Below, piece by piece: positions 1-4,556 of a stretch of 6,118 bases of DNA (positions within the stretch are counted from its first letter, which is position 1; each line of letters opens with the position of its first letter). The stretch lies in NCBI GenBank assembly GCA_030838245.1, contig JAUTXB010000027.1, positions 1 through 6,118 on the forward strand, written 5' to 3'. The translations under genes were made by a program, and so were the position numbers. The notes below the pieces were generated by a model. The model did not search any database and had not been told where the DNA came from. It saw only the letters and a program-made list of their open reading frames with translations. Source of the DNA: Acidimicrobiaceae bacterium. Its GTDB lineage: Bacteria; Actinomycetota; Acidimicrobiia; Acidimicrobiales; RAAP-2.

Positions 1-139
1 ACATCAGCCCGTCCACGTAGTTCACTCCCGCCGCGTGAACTTGCACCACCACCTGACCCTCGCCGGGGACCGGGGGCTGGCGGTCTTCGATCACCAGGTT
101 CTCCAGGGGGCCCAGCTCGGGGCAGACGACGGTGCGCAT
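1..139 (-). CDS. NADPH:quinone oxidoreductase (MDR superfamily), N-terminal part, cut by window edge
   Basis: Only the first 46 codons are present; the gene continues past position 1. The translation runs from MRTVVCPELGPLENL to GEGQVVVQVHAAGVNYVDGLM. The segment G-x-V-x-V-x-V-x-A-A-G-V-N-x-x-D (about residues 26-43) is the signature start of the GroES-like domain of zinc-independent MDR reductases (quinone oxidoreductase/enoyl reductase type). Those enzymes use NADPH to reduce quinones or activated alkenes in the cytosol. The catalytic and Rossmann portions are not visible, so the substrate cannot be judged. The ATG at 139 gives the usual family N-terminus; no strong ribosome binding site precedes it. 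It lies 65 nt downstream of the small acidic gene on the same strand, so it may be the distal gene of the redox cluster or have its own promoter. Confidence 0.85.
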   Translation of the reverse strand, partial: MRTVVCPELGPLENLVIEDRQPPVPGEGQVVVQVHAAGVNYVDGLM

Positions 140-204
140 GGCCGTCAACGTACGGCGAGGGCAGTCAGGAGGACAAGCGGTAGACGTACATGCCGTCCTT
201 CGGC

Positions 205-405
205 TTAGGTGATGGGCGGCGCTTCGCCTTCCTCGAGGTCTGTGTCCGCAGCCTCGGCCCGCCGTTTCATGCGATCCTCGGAGTCCTCGAGGATCGTTTC
301 CGCCTGTGCTGTCGGGTCCTGGCTGGCCTGTTCCTCCGGTGGCCGCCCGTCAGCCCGAGAGGCCGTTTTCGTCTCGTCGACCGGTTGGCCGTTGTCTCGG
401 TCCAT
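205..405 (-). CDS. Small acidic, probably disordered protein (66 aa), function unknown
   Basis: A 66-residue protein, MDRDNGQPVDE...EGEAPPIT. By count it has 19 Asp/Glu against 8 Lys/Arg and no Trp, Phe, Tyr or Cys, so it should be soluble and largely unstructured. The only helix-prone stretch is about residues 33-54, centred on ILEDSEDR (38-45). Short hydrophilic proteins with a similar I-L-E-x-S-E-x-R core are, to my recollection, common hypothetical proteins in Actinobacteria; no function is known to me. It is probably real: the ATG at 405 follows the stop of the upstream oxidoreductase by 9 nt, and a GAGGA ribosome binding site (412-416) overlaps that stop codon with 6 nt spacing, which suggests coupled translation. 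No domain is recognised and no role can be assigned. The start is well supported. Confidence 0.7.
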   Translation of the reverse strand: MDRDNGQPVDETKTASRADGRPPEEQASQDPTAQAETILEDSEDRMKRRAEAADTDLEEGEAPPIT

Positions 406-414
406 GAGCCGTCC

Positions 415-1377
415 TCAGACCTCTCGCGCCGCCGGCAACAGCGTCTCCGCCGCCCATTCGATGAACCCACGTTGTTGTTCGCCGCCGATCTGCACCAGCG
501 CCAGATGGGTGAACCCGGCGTCTTTGAATTGGCGGATCCCGTCCAGGTGCCGATCCAGGTCTGGGCCGCAGGCAATCGAATGGGCGATGTCGTCCTCGGT
601 GACGTACTGCGACGCCGCTGCGAACGCGGCGGTGCCGGGCAGCTCGGCGTTCAGCTTCCAGCCCCCACCGAACCACCGGAACTGCTCGAGTGCCCGCCGC
701 CGCCCCGAGCCCTCATCGCGGTCCCACGCCGACGCCAGTTGCCCATATCGCGGCTTGCCCGTCCCACCGGCCGCATCGAAGCCCGCGCACAGCTCGGGCT
801 TGGGTTCGGTGGCGATGAGAACGTCGGCCAGTTCGCCGGCCAGCTGCACCGAGGCAGTCCCCGACACGGCGATCCCCAGCGGCGGGGTGGCATCGGGCAG
901 GTCCCAGATCTTGGCCGAGTCGAAGGCGAAGTGCCGTCCCTGATGGCGGACGTATCCCCCGTTCCACAGGGCCCGGATGATCTGGACTGCCTCTCGCAGC
1001 ATGTCGTGGCGTTCATCCACGCTGGGCCAGCCTCCGCCGACCACATGCTCGTTGAGGTTCTCACCCGCTCCCAACCCCAGGGAGAACCGGCCGTGCGACA
1101 GCAGCTGCATGGTGGCGGCTTTCTGGGCGATCACCGTCGGGTGATAGCGGCGGATCGGGCAGGTGACAAAGGTCATGAGGGGAATACGAGTGGTGGCCTG
1201 AGCGGCCGCCCCCAGGACAGACCACGCGTACGGGGAGTGTCCCTGCTCGTCGAGCCAGGGAAAATAGTGGTCGGAGATGACCGAGAAATCGAACCCAGCG
1301 TCCTCCGCGGCCACCAGGTCGGAGACGAGTTCGTTCGGTCCGGTCTGCTCGCACATCATCGTGTAGCCGATTTCCAT
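415..1377 (-). CDS. LLM-class F420-dependent oxidoreductase (G6PDH-like family)
   Basis: A 320-residue TIM-barrel flavin/F420 oxidoreductase of the luciferase-like superfamily, in the branch resembling F420-dependent glucose-6-phosphate dehydrogenase (TIGR03557-like). Visible landmarks are SDHYFPW (35-41), matching the SDH-x3-W element of Fgd with its catalytic His and Trp; YHPTVIAQKAATM (78-90); GLGAGENLNEH (101-111) with the conserved Glu106; and LREAVQIIRALWNG (127-140). Members transfer hydride between F420 and an organic substrate in the cytosol. The Fgd phosphate-binding Lys/Lys/Arg set cannot be placed by eye, so glucose 6-phosphate is not supported as substrate. Length is normal. The ATG at 1377 follows an AAGGA ribosome binding site (1384-1388, 6 nt spacing). 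It lies 30 nt after the flavin reductase gene and 9 nt before the small acidic gene, so it is the middle of an operon. The family call is firm; the substrate is unknown. Confidence 0.92.
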   Translation of the reverse strand: MEIGYTMMCEQTGPNELVSDLVAAEDAGFDFSVISDHYFPWLDEQGHSPYAWSVLGAAAQATTRIPLMTFVTCPIRRYHPTVIAQKAATMQLLSHGRFSLGLGAGENLNEHVVGGGWPSVDERHDMLREAVQIIRALWNGGYVRHQGRHFAFDSAKIWDLPDATPPLGIAVSGTASVQLAGELADVLIATEPKPELCAGFDAAGGTGKPRYGQLASAWDRDEGSGRRRALEQFRWFGGGWKLNAELPGTAAFAAASQYVTEDDIAHSIACGPDLDRHLDGIRQFKDAGFTHLALVQIGGEQQRGFIEWAAETLLPAAREV

Positions 1378-1407
1378 TGGGCTTCCTTCGCTCAGGAGTG
1401 TGTGTCC

Positions 1408-1902
1408 TCAGTCGCCGGCCGGGTGTCCGGGTTCGAGGTCTTTGCCGTCGGACAGGGTGAACTCGCCGGGATGGGTGCCGCGCCCGCCAGCGACCGGAGT
1501 GACCACACCGGCCTCGTGGTCGCCAACGTCGACGCGGTCGATGATCGTTCCCTCGAGCCAGGCCGCGCACTCCGACAGGACGGGCGAGCCAGTGACCCCG
1601 TCGGTCCACGCCACCTGATCAAACTTGTCCGTCGTGTCGCCGGTCTCCTCGCCGAACACGGAGGCCAAGTCGTGCTGGTCGCCACCCAGGAGGTGGAGGG
1701 CCAGACTGTCCGTTTTCTGGAATACCTCCCACGTGTGGTTCTCCTTGGAGATGCAGACCAGGTAGCGGGGCGGTCGGATGCTGCACTGTGTCACGAACCC
1801 GACCAGGCAGCCGCTGCGCTCGTCGGGTGAGGCCATGGTGGCGACGTAGAGGGGGTAGTCCGACCGATCCACCATGGCTCCGATTGCGGTAGCAGCATCC
1901 AT
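1408..1902 (-). CDS. Flavin reductase-like FMN-binding split-barrel protein
   Basis: A 164-residue protein of the flavin reductase-like domain family (HpaC/RutF type). Key segments are GCLVGFVTQCSIRPPRYLVCISK (residues 31-53), the flavin-binding strand-loop of the split barrel; FGEETGDTTDKF (83-94); SPVLSECAAWLEG (106-118); and the conserved GDH (127-129) near the end of the barrel. Family members reduce FMN/FAD with NAD(P)H for a partner monooxygenase, or bind flavin or F420 themselves. I chose the ATG at 1902 because an AGGGGTG element (1912-1918) lies 9 nt upstream. A GTG at 1914 would add four residues but has no usable ribosome binding site. It is the first gene of the redox cluster, 30 nt before the LLM oxidoreductase. 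The neighbour is of F420 type and would not need reduced flavin, so pairing as a two-component monooxygenase is only a possibility. Confidence 0.9.
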   Translation of the reverse strand: MDAATAIGAMVDRSDYPLYVATMASPDERSGCLVGFVTQCSIRPPRYLVCISKENHTWEVFQKTDSLALHLLGGDQHDLASVFGEETGDTTDKFDQVAWTDGVTGSPVLSECAAWLEGTIIDRVDVGDHEAGVVTPVAGGRGTHPGEFTLSDGKDLEPGHPAGD

Positions 1903-2305
1903 CGGGGCGGGCACCCCTATCGAGTACCCGCAATCGAAGCCTCCGACACCTTCTGGCGATGCAGATCATGGCCATGGGACCTGACACCGTTGGCCAGCGG
2001 CGAGGCCTTTTCCCTCGATATGCCCGAGGCGTTTCCCTCTCTCCACAATCGTTGACAAACGTTCCCGGGGAAGTGACTACGGGGTCGCGCTGAGTTCATG
2101 TGCAGGGGAAGAGGACGGTGGGGCGAACGGGCTGGGGCACCTGGGATTTGCCGCAGCACCGGGGCTTGCCCCCTTCGGCCGGGACGTCTTCAGCCGCAAC
2201 GGTGGTGAGTGACGACGCCAACGCGCCGATTGACGGTCTCGGCCCAGCCAACGCCGGCCCGAGACCGTGGCGGCTGGATGCCCCCTCCCGCTCAGCCTCC
2301 GGGGG
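1903..2305. other. Intergenic region between the SDR operon and the redox operon
   Basis: About 400 bases with no convincing gene; the open frames across it on both strands lack a good ribosome binding site and recognisable protein sequence. It should hold the 3' end of the SDR transcript (stem-loop at 2233-2268, annotated separately) and the promoter and 5' leader of the flavin reductase operon. Candidate control elements are a CGTT-GACA-AACG inverted repeat (2050-2061), directly followed by TTCCC-G-GGGAA (2062-2072), about 150-170 bases upstream of the flavin reductase start. The least GC-rich part is around 2040-2062. No minus-strand -35/-10 pair with good spacing stands out, so no promoter is called. 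Confidence 0.6.
2233..2268 (-). terminator. Strong stem-loop after the SDR gene, probable terminator without a U-tract
   Basis: The perfect arms ACGGTCTCGG (2233-2242) and CCGAGACCGT (2259-2268) pair over 10 bp. Inside them the stem continues as a C-C mismatch, two CC/GG pairs, an A-C mismatch, two GC pairs and a four-base loop (2249-2252), giving 14 pairs over 36 bases. It begins 37 nt past the SDR stop codon, in non-coding DNA. Neither side has a run of T, so it is not a classical rho-independent terminator. U-less hairpins of this kind are often proposed as terminators in actinobacteria. It could instead be an mRNA-stabilising structure. Confidence 0.55.
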
Positions 2306-3187
2306 TCAGTTCCGCTCAGCCCCCCCGGCCGGGAAGCCGGCTTGGTCGATCAGCTGCTCGCTGATCCGCCACAGGCGATCGGCATCGGGCTGGGAGCGAG
2401 CATGTCGGGACATCCGGCCGGGCTGGCCCCGGGCGTAGTAGCCACCCGAGGCCTGCTCGAGCTCCGGCGCGGTGGCCACGTGGATGCTGGTGGTCGCCCC
2501 CGCCTGGGAGGACATCTCGAAGGTCCGGAAGAGGTCGTTCCCCATCCGCACGACGCCGGTCAGATCGCCGTCCATCCCGAACCCGCTTCGCACGGGGCCG
2601 GGATGGACGGCGTTGGCGGTGACGCCGGTGCCGTCCAGGCGGGCGGCCAGTGCCCGGGTGAAGAGGATGTTGGCCAACTTCGCCTGGGCGTACGCGACAA
2701 ATGAGGTGTAGCGACGTTGTGCGTTGAGGTCGTCCCATCGCATGCCCAATACCGCGGCGTGGTGCATCACCGAGGTCAGGTTCACGATGCGGCTGGGAGC
2801 TGAGGCCTTCAGCCGATCGAGAAGGAGCACGGTCAGTGCGAAATGCCCGAGATGGTTGACGGCGAAGGTTTGCTCGAAGCCCTGCACCGACTCGTCGCGC
2901 TTCGACCAGATGCCGCCGGCGTTGTTGACCAGGACATCGAGTCGGCCCCAGCGTTCCAAGACCTGATCGGCGCACGCCGTCACCGAGGCAAGGTCGCTCA
3001 GGTCGAGCGCCACCACGTGGACGGCCTGGCTGGCCGCCCGCTCTCGTACCTCGGTTGCAGCCGCCTCGGCCTTTTCCTGGTTGCGACAGGCGAGCACGGT
3101 GGTCATGCCCATAGCGGCCAGGCCGACCGCCGTCTCCTTGCCGATGCCCGAGTTGGAACCGGTGATCACGGCCACCTTGTCGTGCAT
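2306..3187 (-). CDS. Short-chain dehydrogenase/reductase (retinol dehydrogenase/WWOX-like SDR)
   Basis: A complete 293-residue classical-type SDR, a cytosolic NAD(P)-dependent oxidoreductase with a Rossmann fold. The cofactor motif TGSNSGIG is at 9-16, Arg35 in ACRN points to NADP(H), DLSDL is at 62-66 and NNAG at 88-91. The catalytic set is Asn111, Ser139 (NLTSV), Tyr166 and Lys170 (YAQAK), followed by HPGPVRSGF (195-203). The sequence resembles the retinol dehydrogenase/oxidoreductase group, which acts on varied alcohols and ketones; the substrate is not predictable. The ATG at 3187 is preferred because GGAGG (3197-3201) lies 9 nt upstream. A GTG at 3193, overlapping the previous gene's stop in GTGA, would leave only 3 nt. 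The open frame extends to 3484, but that part is antisense-free shadow over the metal-receptor gene. It is the last gene of the marR operon, 2 nt after its neighbour, and is followed by a stem-loop. Confidence 0.93.
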   Translation of the reverse strand: MHDKVAVITGSNSGIGKETAVGLAAMGMTTVLACRNQEKAEAAATEVRERAASQAVHVVALDLSDLASVTACADQVLERWGRLDVLVNNAGGIWSKRDESVQGFEQTFAVNHLGHFALTVLLLDRLKASAPSRIVNLTSVMHHAAVLGMRWDDLNAQRRYTSFVAYAQAKLANILFTRALAARLDGTGVTANAVHPGPVRSGFGMDGDLTGVVRMGNDLFRTFEMSSQAGATTSIHVATAPELEQASGGYYARGQPGRMSRHARSQPDADRLWRISEQLIDQAGFPAGGAERN

Positions 3188-3189
3188 GC

Positions 3190-3861
3190 TCACCGTCCTC
3201 CCACCAGGACCCCGTCGAGGCGCTCGAGCGCGCCGGCCGTTCGCGCTCCCCACCAGAATAGGTCCTTGCCGTCGACGAACACGGTGGGAGCCACCGACTC
3301 GAGCTCGGGGAGCTGTCGCCGGGTGAAGGGATAGGGCTCGCTCGGAGCCAGGACCACCTCGGGCTGCTGAGCCATGGCGTCCTCCAGTGTCACCGTCGGA
3401 TAGGGCTCGTCGGCGAATACGTTCTCGATCCCGAGAGTCGAGAGGAGCGATGCCCCGTAGGTAGGTACGCCGAGGGCCATCCACGGGCGCCTCCAGATCG
3501 GGACGAAGGCGCGCATGCTGATCGGGCGAGGTGGGCGCGTCGGCACCGGGTCCCAGTGGCCGCCGACTCGTCGGGCCAGGTCGTCCATGGCCGGGTTCAC
3601 GTCGGCCAGGTCCCGCACGGCCAGCGCGTGGACGGGCACCCCGGCGGCGACAAGCGAGTCATAGTCCTCTCGCCGGTTCTCTTCCTCGTCGACCACCACC
3701 AGGTCGGGCCGGAGGGAGACGATCTGGCCAATGTCGGGGTCCTTCGTCCCGCCGACATGGGTTCGCGAAGGCTGTTCGCAGAATCGGGTGCAGGCCACCG
3801 GCTCGATGCCCCAGGCCAGCAGGGTCTCGGTGACCGACGGCACCAGCGACACCACGTCCAT
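3190..3861 (-). CDS. Cytosolic helical-backbone metal receptor (BtuF/TroA-like substrate-binding protein)
   Basis: A 223-residue protein of the helical backbone metal receptor fold used by periplasmic cobalamin- and iron-siderophore-binding proteins (BtuF/FhuD type). It opens with MDVVSLVPSVTETLLAWG (1-18), the hallmark beta-strand/helix of the family. VGGTKDPD (36-43) and LRPDLVVVDEEENRRED (50-66) follow. The C-lobe has FVPIWRRPWMALG (119-131), LGIENVFADEPYP (143-155), PEVVLAPSEPYPF (167-179) and a terminal FWWGARTAGALERL. There is no signal peptide or lipobox and no permease or ATPase gene nearby, so it is probably cytosolic and not a transport subunit. A ligand such as a corrinoid is possible but unproven. 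The ATG at 3861 starts 8 nt after the marR stop. No clear ribosome binding site is seen, so translation may be coupled. An in-frame extension to 4128 lies inside marR and is compositionally non-coding. Confidence 0.83.
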   Translation of the reverse strand: MDVVSLVPSVTETLLAWGIEPVACTRFCEQPSRTHVGGTKDPDIGQIVSLRPDLVVVDEEENRREDYDSLVAAGVPVHALAVRDLADVNPAMDDLARRVGGHWDPVPTRPPRPISMRAFVPIWRRPWMALGVPTYGASLLSTLGIENVFADEPYPTVTLEDAMAQQPEVVLAPSEPYPFTRRQLPELESVAPTVFVDGKDLFWWGARTAGALERLDGVLVGGR

Positions 3862-3869
3862 GGCGCCGG

Positions 3870-4427
3870 TCAGGGGCTGGCTTGATCCGACGCCGGATCG
3901 TTGAGCTTGCTCATCAGGTCCCGCAGCTGGCGCTGTTCGGCCGAGGAGAGCCGCCGGAACGAGGCCGGGGGCTTGGCCAGCAGGCCCTCCACCCGGGCCA
4001 CCGTGTCGACACCCATTTGGGTGGGGACGACCACCTTGATCCGCCGGTCGGTCGGATGGGCCTGGCGTTCGGCCATGCCCGCCTTTTCCAGGCCATCGAC
4101 CAACGCCGTCACGTACGACGCGTCGCAACCGAACTGATCGGCCAGCTCACGCATGGCCACCGGGTGCTCGGGCGAGAGCTTCAGGAGCGCTTTCATCAGC
4201 GCGGCGGTCAGCCCGACCTCCGAGCTGATCCGTCGGACCTCGCCGAACGCCTCGTCGCCCACCACCAGGGCGCGCATGCACTCCCATGCCTCACATGCCG
4301 CGGTCTTGCGCGGTGCCGGCTCGGCGGCTGCGGCCGTGTCCGGTGCTGTCTTACCCGGTGCGCCCGGTGCCCCGGTGGTCCTCCTGGTAACAGTCGTGCT
4401 CACGGCGGTGAGGGTAGCAGAAGTCAT
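3870..4427 (-). CDS. MarR-family transcriptional regulator
   Basis: A 185-residue protein with a MarR winged helix-turn-helix at about residues 78-140. The recognition region is MRELADQFGCDASYVTALVDGLEKAG (92-117) and the wing contains the typical DRR (127-129). A dimerisation helix follows, with PASFRRLSSAEQRQLRDLMSKL (154-175). MarR proteins are dimeric repressors released by small phenolic or drug-like ligands. This one is divergent to a drug exporter and heads an operon with a metal receptor and an SDR, so repression of both directions is the natural reading. The first roughly 45 residues are a low-complexity Ala/Thr/Pro tail with repeated CCGGTG units in the DNA and are not part of the fold. 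The ATG at 4427 lacks a clear ribosome binding site, and a GTG at 4403 or the ATG at 4277 (Met51) could be the real start. The family call is firm; the start is uncertain. Confidence 0.9.
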   Translation of the reverse strand: MTSATLTAVSTTVTRRTTGAPGAPGKTAPDTAAAAEPAPRKTAACEAWECMRALVVGDEAFGEVRRISSEVGLTAALMKALLKLSPEHPVAMRELADQFGCDASYVTALVDGLEKAGMAERQAHPTDRRIKVVVPTQMGVDTVARVEGLLAKPPASFRRLSSAEQRQLRDLMSKLNDPASDQASP

Positions 4428-4435
4428 AGGACAAA

Positions 4436-4448
4436 GTCAAAGATTGAC
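4436..4448. promoter_or_regulatory. Palindrome GTCAA-N3-TTGAC, candidate MarR operator
   Basis: GTCAA (4436-4440) and TTGAC (4444-4448) are perfect inverted arms separated by AGA. The site sits in the divergent marR/exporter gap, 8 bases upstream of the marR ATG, and its right arm coincides with most of the exporter's TTGACA -35 box. A dimeric MarR protein bound here would block exporter transcription and could affect its own. The arms are short and there is no second identical copy, so the assignment rests on position and symmetry. Confidence 0.45.
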
Positions 4449-4471
4449 AAGCCACAATGGTTTATGATTAT
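4444..4471 (+). promoter_or_regulatory. Candidate promoter of the exporter gene
   Basis: A consensus -35 TTGACA lies at 4444-4449. A -10 GATTAT (4466-4471) with 16 bp spacing matches TATAAT at four of six bases, including the conserved A at position 2 and T at position 6; TTATGT at 18 bp is an alternative. The whole segment 4430-4480 is clearly AT-richer than the surrounding coding DNA. Transcription would begin near 4478, just upstream of the first GTG at 4487, so the message would have a very short leader before the upstream ORF. Confidence 0.5.
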
Positions 4472-4472
4472 G
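4467..4472 (-). promoter_or_regulatory. Candidate -10 element of the marR operon
   Basis: Read on the minus strand, these bases are CATAAT, matching TATAAT at five of six positions. They would place the marR transcript start near 4460, about 33 nt before the ATG at 4427. No good -35 hexamer is seen at 16-18 bp spacing. The element overlaps the exporter -10 region, so the two divergent promoters would compete for RNA polymerase and share the same operator. Confidence 0.35.
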
Positions 4473-4481
4473 TACTTGTTA

Positions 4482-4556
4482 CCCCTGTGAACGATCCCGT
4501 GACGATGGCGATGGACGTTCCGCCGTACCCCCTGTGAACGATGGAGTTTTGATGGC
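4482..4556 (+). repeat. Direct repeat duplicating the exporter start region (47 bp period)
   Basis: CCCCTGTGAACGAT occurs at 4482-4495 and again, identical, at 4529-4542. Similarity continues after the 14-mer: both copies have GT three bases later and ATGGC four bases after that, giving 22 matches over 28 aligned positions. Each copy therefore reads GTG AAC GAT n-n-n GT-, with an ATG GC- 18 bases after the GTG. The period of 47 bases changes the reading frame between copies. It looks like a diverged tandem duplication around the translation start. Confidence 0.65.
4487..4537 (+). CDS. Putative 16-codon upstream ORF / leader peptide before the exporter
   Basis: GTG at 4487 opens a short frame translating to MNDPVTMAMDVPPYPL and ending at TGA 4535-4537. 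Its stop overlaps an in-frame GTG of the exporter (4534) in the arrangement GTGA, the classic geometry for coupled translation. There is no Shine-Dalgarno sequence, but the predicted transcript start is only about 10 nt upstream, so near-leaderless initiation at GTG, common in actinobacteria, is possible. The tail contains Pro-Pro-Tyr-Pro, a sequence type that can slow ribosomes. A regulatory leader is inference; it may be only a by-product of the start-region duplication. Confidence 0.3.
   Translation: MNDPVTMAMDVPPYPL

Noticed and set aside
190..1830. A 546-codon open frame on the plus strand
   Set aside because: It lies antisense to the small acidic, LLM and flavin reductase genes, all recognisable families with ribosome binding sites. 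Its translation is Arg/Pro/Gly-rich with no domain; long antisense frames are expected in high-GC DNA.
2052..2080. A plus-strand promoter from the TTGACA at 2052
   Set aside because: The hexamers at 16-18 bp spacing (for example GACTAC) are poor -10 boxes, and no plus-strand gene follows.
1917..2159. An 80-codon minus-strand frame in the 400-base gap
   Set aside because: No ribosome binding site at its start, no recognisable sequence and Arg/Pro/His-rich shadow-like composition.
2288..2321. Direct repeat CCGCTCAGCC at 2288-2297 and 2312-2321
   Set aside because: A 10-mer repeated once in GC-rich DNA across the SDR stop is close to chance and shows no further structure.
3188..3484. N-terminal extension of the SDR frame by about 99 codons
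   Set aside because: The SDR fold begins at the ATG at 3187 with a GGAGG site 9 nt upstream. The extension overlaps the metal-receptor gene and has no recognisable sequence.
3862..4128. N-terminal extension of the metal-receptor frame
   Set aside because: It lies entirely within marR in another frame. The conserved family start MDVVSLVPS is at 3861, and the extension is Gly/Pro/Arg-rich with no signal peptide.
3882..4490. A 202-codon plus-strand frame over marR
   Set aside because: It is antisense to a clear MarR gene, has no ribosome binding site and no domain.
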